From NCBI GenBank assembly GCA_012797575.1, contig JAAZOW010000260.1, positions 1-10,000 of the forward strand: a DNA stretch of 10,000 bases. Reading direction: 5' to 3'. Positions 1-5,847 of this stretch are shown here, piece by piece. Numbering within the stretch: the first letter of the stretch is position 1; each line of letters begins with the position of its first letter. Origin of the DNA: Methanomicrobiales archaeon. Lineage in GTDB: Archaea; Halobacteriota; Methanomicrobia; Methanomicrobiales; Methanoculleaceae. Made by a program: the position numbers and the translations under genes. A model generated the notes under the pieces. It saw only the letters and a list, made by a program, of their open reading frames with translations. It did not search any database and was not told the origin of the DNA.

Positions 1-1
1 G

Positions 2-1399
2 GAGGTCCCCATAGGATATGTTCCAGATATGCGGGTGCCCGGTCGTTTCTTCCTCTCCCTGGCACTGGCAGAGACCCTTGAAGAGGGTGCTGTCCGCCAG
101 CTGGCGAACGTCGCAACCCTGCCCGGGATCGTGAAGCATTCGCTTGCTATGCCCGACATCCACTGGGGATATGGATTCCCCATCGGAGGGGTTGCCGCGT
201 TTGATAAGGCATCAGGGATTATATCTCCAGGCGGAGTCGGATTCGATATCAACTGCGGTGTTCGATTGATAACAACCCCCCTCACCGAGGCTGATCTTGC
301 CGGCAAAAAACGAGAACTGATCGAGGCCCTCTTTTCAGCTGTCCCGACCGGTGTGGGTACAAAAAGTGCCCTGCGCCTCTCGAACAAAGAATTGACTGAC
401 ATCATGATCGATGGCTCACGCTGGGCAGTGGAACGTGGGTTTGGCATCAAGGGTGACCTCATCCGGTGTGAGGATGAGGGGGCAATGCCGGGTGCGGATC
501 CGGAGGCGGTGAGCGCCAAAGCGCGCCAACGAGGTCTGCCGCAGCTTGGAACGCTCGGTGCCGGAAACCACTTCCTGGAGATCCAGGCAGCGCAGGAGAT
601 CGTCAACCCGGAGGTAGCCAGAGCATTCGGGGTCAGTGAGGGGCAGATCTGCCTCATGATCCACTGCGGCTCACGGGGTCTTGGCCACCAAGTCGCCACG
701 GATCATCTTCGGGCACTTGAAGGAGCGCTCCGAAAATACAATATACAACTTCCAGACAGGCAACTCGCCTGCGCTCCGATCGACTCCCCGGAAGGTCGCG
801 CCTATTACGCAGGTATGGCCTGCGCCGCAAACTATGCCTGGGCAAACCGGCAGGTCATCATGCACGAGGCCAGAGAGGTGTTCGCGCAGATCTTCAGTAT
901 CGACTACGATGAGATGAGACTTGTCTACGATGTCGCGCACAACGTCGCCAAGTTTGAACATCATGACGTCAACGGCACGTCGATGGAAGTCTGCGTCCAC
1001 CGAAAAGGCGCAACGCGGGCGTTCGGGCCCGGGGTTCCGGGGATACCCCACGAGTATGCCGCAGTCGGGCAGCCGGTGCTCATCCCCGGGAGCATGGGGA
1101 CGTCCTCATACTTGCTTCATGGCACGGAGACCGCAATGCAGAAAACCTGGGGGAGCACCTGCCATGGCGCAGGGAGGGTGATGAGCCGGTCGAAGGCGAA
1201 GAAGTCTATCCGGGGAAGAGAATTAAAGGAAGATCTCGCAAAAGAAGGTATCCTGGTGCGGGCTCACCGCGATTCTGTGCTCGCCGAGGAGGCGCCTGAG
1301 GTTTATAAGCCAAGTCATGAGGTGGTGCGCGTCGTGCATGAAGCGGGCCTCTCTGGAACCGTCGTCCGACTGGAACCGCTCGGGGTGATCAAGGGGTGA
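2..1399 (+). CDS. rtcB: RtcB-type tRNA-splicing RNA ligase, 5' end cut by window edge
   Basis: RtcB joins tRNA exon halves after intron removal, ligating a 2',3'-cyclic phosphate or 3'-phosphate end to a 5'-OH end using GTP and Mn2+. The frame is open from base 2, and the residues before the first ATG (base 29) read EVPIGYVPD, matching the archaeal RtcB N-terminus just before MRVP. The real start is therefore upstream, with about 15-20 residues missing. Counting from the Met at 29, expected metal ligands are Asp73 and Cys76 (in DINCGVRL), His181 (GNHFLE), His212 (IHCGSRGLGH) and His304 (VAHNVAKFEHH). The guanylated histidine is His379 in TCHGAGR (bases 1163-1165). The C-terminus is complete. 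No intein interrupts DINC/GVRL, a position where some archaeal RtcBs carry one. The stop overlaps the next gene's GTG. The window also encodes an intron-containing tRNA, whose exons are a likely substrate. Confidence 0.97.
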   Translation, partial: EVPIGYVPDMRVPGRFFLSLALAETLEEGAVRQLANVATLPGIVKHSLAMPDIHWGYGFPIGGVAAFDKASGIISPGGVGFDINCGVRLITTPLTEADLAGKKRELIEALFSAVPTGVGTKSALRLSNKELTDIMIDGSRWAVERGFGIKGDLIRCEDEGAMPGADPEAVSAKARQRGLPQLGTLGAGNHFLEIQAAQEIVNPEVARAFGVSEGQICLMIHCGSRGLGHQVATDHLRALEGALRKYNIQLPDRQLACAPIDSPEGRAYYAGMACAANYAWANRQVIMHEAREVFAQIFSIDYDEMRLVYDVAHNVAKFEHHDVNGTSMEVCVHRKGATRAFGPGVPGIPHEYAAVGQPVLIPGSMGTSSYLLHGTETAMQKTWGSTCHGAGRVMSRSKAKKSIRGRELKEDLAKEGILVRAHRDSVLAEEAPEVYKPSHEVVRVVHEAGLSGTVVRLEPLGVIKG

Positions 1400-1974
1400 T
1401 CTGCAAGACCGGGCTGCTCTGGGACAGCCCTATCATGTTCTCGAGGCTTATAGAAGACTGCGGTGCCTGCTGCGAGGTAGTCAGCCCTCACATGCTCGCA
1501 TCCCCCTTCTGGCGAGGCGGGTTCGTCCTGGCCGTTGTGCCGACGGGGTTTGCAAACCCGGCCTACTCAAATCTCCTCCCTGCCCTTCGGGCCGCAAGCA
1601 ACCGCATCCAGCGCTTCGTCGAGAACGGTGGACGGTTGTTGGTTTTTGGCGCAGGCTGCGCCCGTGAGGATGCCTACGACTGGCTTTCGTTCCCGATAAC
1701 CTACTCGTTTGCGTATGGAACGCGTGCCGTTCAGTATACCCGCGAGAGCGAGTACACCTCCATATTTGCCGAATACGATCTCACCGCCGTCGAGTGCGAT
1801 GGATCGTTCCCGACCCACGATGGCGAGGCCCTGGCAACCTCGTCATCTGGAGAGGCGCTCCTGGTAAGAAAAACGGTAGGCGATGGTGTGGTGCTGATCT
1901 CCAGCATCCACGAATACCCATCACGTGAATTCCTGAAGAGGTTCTCCTGCGATGAGAAGGAAACCTTATTCTAG
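1396..1974 (+). CDS. Unrecognised protein, class I amidotransferase-like fold
   Basis: A 192-residue protein starting at GTG 1396, which overlaps the rtcB stop (GTGA), so translation is probably coupled. I do not recognise a named family. The pattern resembles class I glutamine amidotransferase-like (ThuA or BPL_N type) folds. There is an N-terminal strand (TGLLWDS, residues 5-11), a hydrophobic strand ending FVLAVVPTG (43-51), and RFVENGGRLLVFGAG (73-87), like the FV.xGG.L..FG segment of that superfamily. Near the C-terminus, GDGVVLISSIHEYPS (162-176) sits where amidotransferases carry their HPE motif. A normal GxCxG nucleophile elbow is not evident, so it may be a binding rather than a hydrolytic version. 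It appears soluble, with no signal peptide or membrane helix. The stop is TAG, followed at once by an in-frame ATG. The gene is clearly real, since it is coupled and uses codons like its neighbours; the function is unknown. A link to RNA ligation is only a context guess. Confidence 0.8.
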   Translation: MICKTGLLWDSPIMFSRLIEDCGACCEVVSPHMLASPFWRGGFVLAVVPTGFANPAYSNLLPALRAASNRIQRFVENGGRLLVFGAGCAREDAYDWLSFPITYSFAYGTRAVQYTRESEYTSIFAEYDLTAVECDGSFPTHDGEALATSSSGEALLVRKTVGDGVVLISSIHEYPSREFLKRFSCDEKETLF

Positions 1975-2127
1975 ATGAACTTACCCACCCTTACGAATGA
2001 GACTTCCTGCTCCGTCATCCTCCTCGGCGAGAGCAAGTCCACAGGTCCGGGCGGCGCTGATCCACTCTGTGAGTGGTATGTGAGAGATCCTCTGGCGGTA
2101 AGACTGGCCGTGCGGGTTGGTGCGTGA
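1975..2127 (+). CDS. Possible small protein (50 codons) or remnant
   Basis: An ATG directly follows the TAG stop of the preceding gene and opens a 50-codon frame ending in TGA 2125-2127. It is in the same frame as the upstream gene. The product begins MNLPTLTNETSCSVILL and ends RLAVRVGA; it resembles no family I know. About two thirds of third codon positions are G or C, as in real genes nearby. The only Shine-Dalgarno-like sequence (AAGGA, 1957-1961) is 13 bases away, which is rather far. It could be a translationally coupled small gene, a C-terminal piece of the upstream gene split by a stop mutation, a readthrough extension, or chance. No other gene is visible between 1975 and 2229. Confidence 0.25.
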   Translation: MNLPTLTNETSCSVILLGESKSTGPGGADPLCEWYVRDPLAVRLAVRVGA

Positions 2128-2229
2128 GTTCAAAAAGAGGCGGGTGTCGCTTTCATCCCCCCAACCTGCATGCTTGAGTCTTCCCGCTCATGCCCGCCCG
2201 GACCCCCAAAATAGAGCATGGTGAAAGGT

Positions 2230-2664
2230 ATGGATATGGCCATGGAACAATATATCATCTCTGCATCTTCGAAGGCACGCGATCTCATTCCTGTTATGAT
2301 GTGCATCCATGATCTGCTTGGCCGTCTGCCGGTCACGGCGCGATCCCGTGACCACCCTGGTATCAGGATTGAGGGCGGAAAGGTCATCGATGAAGTCTAC
2401 AGCGGCCCCATCCTCGAAGAGGTTCTGGCTGAGAATGTAGTCAAGAAGGTCCGGCCTCCAGGAGGCCCATACGCAGGCATCCCGGTGGTGGTAGCGCCAG
2501 TGAGGGACGGTAAAGGCAATGCAATCACCGCAATCGGCATCGTCGACGTGACTGGCATCTTTGACTTGGCGAACTTTATGGAACAGAGCGCGGAGCTCCG
2601 GAAGCAGGTGTGTGGCAGTGACCCGTGCCCGCTCCCGACGGAATCACCTGCAGCAAAAAGGTAA
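2230..2664 (+). CDS. DUF2111-like methanogen protein
   Basis: About 144 residues resembling the archaeal DUF2111 family of unknown function, which I recall mainly from methanogens. The conserved core begins at the internal Met at 2242 (MEQYIISASSKARD) and continues through LLGRLPVTARSRD, PGIRIEGGKVID, YSGPILEEVL, PGGPYAGIPVVVAPVRD and ITAIGIVDVTGIFDL. The alternating pattern suggests a PAS/GAF-like sensor fold (inference). There is no membrane segment. Several Met codons are possible starts (2218, 2230, 2236, 2242). I prefer 2230, where GGTGA at 2220-2224 is five bases upstream; 2236, with AAAGGT at 2224-2229, is nearly as good. The TAA stop overlaps the birA ATG (TAATG), so it is translationally coupled to the biotin ligase and may sense or modulate something in biotin or carboxylase metabolism. 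The family name comes from memory of its motifs; the gene itself is secure. Confidence 0.85.
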   Translation: MDMAMEQYIISASSKARDLIPVMMCIHDLLGRLPVTARSRDHPGIRIEGGKVIDEVYSGPILEEVLAENVVKKVRPPGGPYAGIPVVVAPVRDGKGNAITAIGIVDVTGIFDLANFMEQSAELRKQVCGSDPCPLPTESPAAKR

Positions 2665-3650
2665 TGGATATGAAGGACACGGCAATCAATGTACTAAAGA
2701 TTCTCGAAGAGAGCCCCGGCCCGATATCGGGCGAGCAGATCGCAGAAAACCTGGGTGTCACCCGTTCAGCCGTCTGGAAACAGATACGTGAGCTCCGGAG
2801 ATTAGGATACAACATCACATCGTCCCGGGCGCAGGGCTACCGCCTCATGGCAAAGACCGACAGGCTGCTCCCATACGAGATCCACAAAAAACTTCGCACT
2901 CAGTTCGTCGGAAAGCAGATCCGCTACTTTGATCGCACTGCCTCAACGAGCTGGGTTGCAAAACAGCTTGCCAGCGAGACTGATCCGGAGAAATTGCACG
3001 GCATGGTGATCATCGCCGAGGAGCAGACCGGTGGGGTTGGCAGGCTCGGGCGCGCCTGGGTCTCGCCTGCTGGCGGCATCTGGATAACCATCGTCTTAAA
3101 GCCGAAGATCCCGATCGATCGGCTCTTCATGATCACCATGGCCGGCTCGATAGCGATCGCGCGTGCTATCAGGAAGGAATACGGGCTCAGTGCGCTCATC
3201 AAGTGGCCTAATGATATCTTCATCGGAGACAAGAAAGTCGGCGGACTGCTCCTGGAGCTCGCCGCAGAGGCCGATGCCGTCCATTACAGTCTCCTCGGGA
3301 TCGGGATCGACGCAAACATCTCGCTCGCTGATCTCCCGCCGAACCTGAGGGATACGGTGACTTCACTCCATGCCGAGGTCGGCCACGAGATCGATCGCGT
3401 GGCACTTCTTGCCAGGGTCCTGCGAGAGTTTGAGCTGCGCTACATGCAGCTTGAGGACGGCGAGTACGATTCCATCACCCGCGAGTGGAAGAGCCTCTCC
3501 CTCACGCTTGAGCAACGGGTGGCTATCAGGACCATCAATAAAGCCTTCGAGGGGGAGGCCATCGATATCGATAGTTACGGTGCCCTGATCATCCGCAGGG
3601 ATAACGGGAAGATAGAGCGGGTCATCGCCGGGGACTGTTTCCAGCTCTAA
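2664..3650 (+). CDS. birA: Biotin protein ligase with HTH repressor domain
   Basis: Activates biotin with ATP to biotinyl-AMP and transfers it to the carrier lysine of biotin enzymes, here almost certainly PycB. With an N-terminal DNA-binding domain it should also act as biotin-responsive repressor. The 328 residues match bifunctional BirA length (E. coli 321). The winged helix is at about residues 8-62 (ISGEQIAENLGVTRSAVWKQ). The catalytic domain shows GGVGRLGRAW (123-132, the biotinyl-AMP loop), KWPND (180-184, with biotin-contacting Lys180), KVGGLLLE (191-198) and GIGID (212-216). The SH3-like C-terminal domain includes DSYGALIIRRDNG (303-315). The start is ATG 2664, overlapping the upstream TAA; ATG 2670 is an alternative, better spaced from AAAAAGGT (2655-2662). 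Its predicted operators lie about 265 bases downstream, before bioY. I see no BirA site in front of its own operon. Confidence 0.96.
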   Translation: MDMKDTAINVLKILEESPGPISGEQIAENLGVTRSAVWKQIRELRRLGYNITSSRAQGYRLMAKTDRLLPYEIHKKLRTQFVGKQIRYFDRTASTSWVAKQLASETDPEKLHGMVIIAEEQTGGVGRLGRAWVSPAGGIWITIVLKPKIPIDRLFMITMAGSIAIARAIRKEYGLSALIKWPNDIFIGDKKVGGLLLELAAEADAVHYSLLGIGIDANISLADLPPNLRDTVTSLHAEVGHEIDRVALLARVLREFELRYMQLEDGEYDSITREWKSLSLTLEQRVAIRTINKAFEGEAIDIDSYGALIIRRDNGKIERVIAGDCFQL

Positions 3651-3695
3651 TACACTGATTTTTGGGTTACCGATCTTTTTGTTGGCTCAGGTTTG

Positions 3696-3729
3696 GATCC
3701 AGGGCTCAACACAACCCCGGATCTTTTTT
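3696..3729 (+). terminator. Hairpin plus T6 terminator after birA
   Basis: GATCCAGGG (3696-3704) pairs with CCCCGGATC (3715-3723) around a 10-base loop, with one A-C mismatch, and is followed directly by T6 (3724-3729). Two T5 runs lie just upstream (3659-3663, 3676-3680), so the DUF2111-birA transcript has three potential stop signals within 80 bases of the birA stop. Archaeal termination depends mainly on the T tracts, so the hairpin may be incidental. Confidence 0.6.
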
Positions 3730-3914
3730 GGGTAGCGGATCCACGGTAGTAGACCATTTCATCACCTCCGAAGCGAGATCTCCCTGGGGGGGGGCGCGGG
3801 GGCAGGGACGTGCCACGAGAGAAGGACGATCTATGCCGGGAGATGAAGAAGAAGGCGAAAGACTCCGGCAGAATATGCCGGCTGTTTGAGACTGATGTGC
3901 TGGCACTCTCAATC

Positions 3915-3946
3915 ATGTCAACCTCAAATAATTTTTGAGTTGACAG
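3915..3946. promoter_or_regulatory. BirA-type operator 1, upstream of the bioY TATA box
   Basis: ATGTCAACC-N14-AGTTGACAG fits the known BirA signal TTGTNAACC-N14-16-GGTTNACAA, with one deviation in the left half and two in the right. The dyad also extends inward (CTCAAA and TTTGAG flank a 5-base centre). The right half ends directly before the TATA-like TTTTTATT, so a bound repressor dimer would cover the TFB recognition region. Confidence 0.72.
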
Positions 3947-3955
3947 GTTTTTATT
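3946..3955 (+). promoter_or_regulatory. TATA box for the bioY-ecf operon
   Basis: GGTTTTTATT is the best archaeal TATA-like element before bioY. It lies in the short gap between the two BirA-type operators. With usual archaeal spacing, transcription would start at about 3976-3980, only 4-8 bases before the bioY ATG. That agrees with the weak Shine-Dalgarno region and suggests a leaderless or nearly leaderless transcript. Confidence 0.55.
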
Positions 3956-3985
3956 GTCAACCTTCCAACAGATATAGGTTTACAT
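3954..3985. promoter_or_regulatory. BirA-type operator 2, overlapping the bioY start
   Basis: TTGTCAACC-N14-GGTTTACAT matches the BirA signal TTGTNAACC-N14-16-GGTTNACAA at every defined position except the last base. The left half touches the TATA box; the right half covers the predicted transcription start and the first two bases of the bioY ATG. This is the stronger of the two sites. A biotinyl-AMP-BirA dimer here should block initiation directly. Confidence 0.82.
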
Positions 3986-4484
3986 GAAACACCGGGCTCA
4001 GATCCTCGCCTACAGTGGAACGTTTGTAGCGCTGATCGCTGCCGGGAGCTGGATATCCATCCCGCTGCCCCCGGTTCCGCTCACGCTCCAGACCCTCTTT
4101 GTGCTCCTTGCCGGAGTTGTCATGAAGCGCTACGCCGTGATCCCCGTCGCCCTCTACGTCCTCCTTGGGGCGATGAGCCTCCCGATCTTTCATAACGGCA
4201 CGGCTGGTCTCGGGGTGCTCCTCGGGCCCACGGGAGGGTTCCTGATCGGTTTCATACCCGCCGCCCTCATCACCGGACTTGCCTACGAGCACGAGTCACC
4301 GAAGTACCGGGTTGCAGGGCTGATCGCGGCCTGCGTGACGTGCCTCTCGGCTGGCGTCATATGGCTCTCATACTCGGCTTCAGTCTCGGTTCTCCAGGCT
4401 ATCTTGATCGGCGTCGCCCCGTTTCTCATAGGAGATACCCTGAAGGCACTTGCTGCATACACCATAGGAAAACGGGTGGCATGA
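3984..4484 (+). CDS. bioY: Biotin-specific S component of an ECF transporter
   Basis: BioY is the membrane protein that binds biotin and, with EcfA1, EcfA2 and EcfT, imports it. The product has 166 residues and is nearly all hydrophobic, consistent with the six helices of the family. Diagnostic motifs are PLPPVPLTLQTL (27-38), GLGVLLGPTGGFLIGF (75-90) and PFLIGDTLKALAA (146-158, near the C-terminus as in other BioY proteins). There is no cleavable signal peptide; the first helix begins around residue 9. The start at 3984 is supported by alignment of MKHRAQILAYSGTFVALIAAGS with BioY N-termini. Only a weak AGGT lies upstream, consistent with a leaderless mRNA. It is the first gene of the operon, under two BirA-type operators. 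Its TGA overlaps the ATG of the next gene (ATGA). Having its own ATPase and T genes beside it, it probably forms a dedicated BioMNY-like transporter. Confidence 0.96.
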   Translation: MKHRAQILAYSGTFVALIAAGSWISIPLPPVPLTLQTLFVLLAGVVMKRYAVIPVALYVLLGAMSLPIFHNGTAGLGVLLGPTGGFLIGFIPAALITGLAYEHESPKYRVAGLIAACVTCLSAGVIWLSYSASVSVLQAILIGVAPFLIGDTLKALAAYTIGKRVA

Positions 4485-5152
4485 TCCGTATAGCCAATCT
4501 CCGGCACCGGGTCATCGATGTACCCGATCTCGCAGTAGATGCGCGCCATATCGCCGTGATCGGCCCAAATGGGAGCGGCAAGACAACGCTCCTTTCAATC
4601 TGCTCCGGCATCGAGGAACCCCGGAGAGGAACGGTCCGGCTCCTCGGGAGGCCGCCGTCTGCTGTGAGGATCGGGTGGGTTGGGGAGTTCCCCGACCGAA
4701 CGCTCCTCTTCTCCCGGGTATACGATGAGATCGCATCACCTCCACGGTTCCGTCACCGCTCCTGCCCGGAGACCGATGAGAAGGTCAGAGCAGCCGCCGA
4801 GGTGGTTGGCATCTCGCACCTCCTTGAGGCGAAAGTATCGGCTCTCTCAGGGGGCGAAAAAGCCCTTGCTGCTCTGGCCGCCGCTGGTGCCGATGATCCC
4901 GAGGTACTCATCCTCGATGAGGCCGACTCGCACCTTGATGCCCGGACAGCAGCCCGGGTGCAACGTGCCGTTCAGGAGAGCGCGGCGACTCACGTGCTCT
5001 GGTGCACGCAGTCGATGGATCTTGCAGCCAGCGCGGACTATGTTCTCTTCATGGCAGGAGGGATGATCCGGCATCACGGCACGCCCGAAGAGGTTTTTTC
5101 GAGACTTGAAGATACGTGCTTTTACCCAACAATGTGGAGGATCTGCCGGTGA
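4481..5152 (+). CDS. ecfA1: ECF transporter ATPase, first subunit
   Basis: One of two cytoplasmic ABC ATPases that drive biotin import with EcfT and BioY. The start is ATG 4481, overlapping the bioY stop; an in-frame start further upstream (4340) would run through bioY and is rejected. The 223 residues are somewhat short for an EcfA (often 260-290), and the C-terminal extension is small. Motifs are Walker A GPNGSGKTT (28-36), signature LSGGE (122-126), Walker B VLILDE (142-147, with catalytic Glu147) and D-loop SHLD (150-153). Two positions depart from consensus. The Q-loop reads WVGEFPD, with Glu69 where Gln is usual, and the H-loop reads WCTQSMD, with Gln177 where the switch His belongs. 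This suggests its own nucleotide site hydrolyses ATP poorly. Subunit numbering (A1 versus A2) is by gene order only. Other EcfT-partnered import roles are possible, but adjacency to bioY favours biotin. Confidence 0.93.
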   Translation: MIRIANLRHRVIDVPDLAVDARHIAVIGPNGSGKTTLLSICSGIEEPRRGTVRLLGRPPSAVRIGWVGEFPDRTLLFSRVYDEIASPPRFRHRSCPETDEKVRAAAEVVGISHLLEAKVSALSGGEKALAALAAAGADDPEVLILDEADSHLDARTAARVQRAVQESAATHVLWCTQSMDLAASADYVLFMAGGMIRHHGTPEEVFSRLEDTCFYPTMWRICR

Positions 5153-5847
5153 GGGTGGATATCGAGGATATCACTCTCTCCCGGGGGCGGATCACTCTCC
5201 GGGGCAGCGGCACCTTCGGCGAGGGCATACACCTGGTCAGCGGGCCGGTGGGGAGCGGGAAGTCAACGTTTGGCCTGTTGCTTGCCGAGATCATCCACCC
5301 CACGGGGGGGAGCGTCCAACGTCACGGGATCTCGTCAACCCTGCTTATGCTCCAGTTTCCCGAGTACCACATCACCTGTCCAACGATCGCTGAAGAAGTG
5401 ATATCCTGGGGACTTGACCCCGACGACCTCCTCGTGGAGGCAGATCTTGCCGGGCGCGCGGATGATGATCCCTTCCACCTCTCCCGGGGCGAGCTGAAAC
5501 GGTTGATCCTGGCCTGCACGGTCGCGAGAAACCCGGATCTACTGATGCTCGACGAACCGTTCAGCTCACTCGACTGCGCGGCCAAGCAGAGGGCCTGCAG
5601 GGTGATCGAGGGAAGGCGTGAGGGGATCACCATCATCTTCTCACACGAGCGCGCAATCCTTCCCCAGGTGGACGCCATCTGGGAGATGGAAGGCGGAACC
5701 CTGAAGGCCCTGGGTAGTGTGCCTCGCGCGATCCCCCGATGGCGGCATGCCCCGCCGTATCTCACGTACGCCCTGGAGCTGGGCGCGCGCCCTGAGAATA
5801 TCAGGCTCCAGGATGCCCGGGAGGCAGTATGCAGGATCCGAGGCTGA
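5149..5847 (+). CDS. ecfA2: ECF transporter ATPase, second subunit
   Basis: Partner ATPase in the same transporter, 232 residues. I choose GTG 5149 because a strong GGAGG (5136-5140) stands eight bases upstream and the GTG overlaps the preceding stop (GTGA); an in-frame GTG at 5116 has no such signal. Motifs are Walker A GPVGSGKST (32-40), Q-loop MLQFPEYH (Gln69), signature LSRGE (111-115, Arg for the usual first Gly), Walker B LLMLDE (131-136, Glu136), D-loop SSLD (139-142) and switch His166 (IIFSHE). Its own Walker and His elements are canonical, unlike its partner's, while its signature is altered. The C-terminal part from about 190 is a tail rich in Pro, Arg and Ala. It overlaps ecfT by 19 bases, and GGGAGG (5819-5824) inside its end serves as ecfT ribosome binding site. 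Confidence 0.93.
   Translation: MRVDIEDITLSRGRITLRGSGTFGEGIHLVSGPVGSGKSTFGLLLAEIIHPTGGSVQRHGISSTLLMLQFPEYHITCPTIAEEVISWGLDPDDLLVEADLAGRADDDPFHLSRGELKRLILACTVARNPDLLMLDEPFSSLDCAAKQRACRVIEGRREGITIIFSHERAILPQVDAIWEMEGGTLKALGSVPRAIPRWRHAPPYLTYALELGARPENIRLQDAREAVCRIRG

Larger units (their letters stand above)
3651..3983. other. Intergenic region between birA and bioY
   Basis: This 333-base gap contains no convincing gene. From left to right it holds T runs at 3659-3663 and 3676-3680, and a hairpin with T6 (3696-3729). An imperfect direct repeat (3659-3675 and 3725-3741, 14 of 17 bases alike) reads TTTTTGGGT followed by a GATC end. A G9 run at 3786-3794 is followed by further G tracts to about 3804. 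A small perfect inverted repeat, CCGGCA-N5-TGCCGG, lies at 3865-3881. The end holds the two BirA-like operators and bioY promoter. On the minus strand, a GGAGGTG precedes a 36-codon ORF (3757 down to 3647), which I do not call as a gene. Confidence 0.8.

Noticed and set aside
29..31. ATG 29 as true start of rtcB
   Set aside because: The frame is open to base 2, and the residues encoded before the ATG match the RtcB N-terminus, so the gene begins outside the window.
242..262. Intein insertion at the RtcB DINC/GVRL site
   Set aside because: The motif is continuous here, with no inserted sequence.
1975..2235. A BirA operator before the DUF2111-birA operon
   Set aside because: No TTGTNAACC or GGTTNACAA half-site is visible in this stretch, nor a convincing TATA box.
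3865..3881. CCGGCA-N5-TGCCGG inverted repeat as a regulatory element or terminator
   Set aside because: Only six base pairs, no T run after it and no match to a known operator; it can arise by chance in GC-rich spacer DNA.
4340..4480. In-frame upstream start for the first ATPase gene at 4340
   Set aside because: It would lie wholly within bioY in another frame; the ATG at 4481 begins a normal ABC ATPase N-terminus and overlaps the bioY stop.
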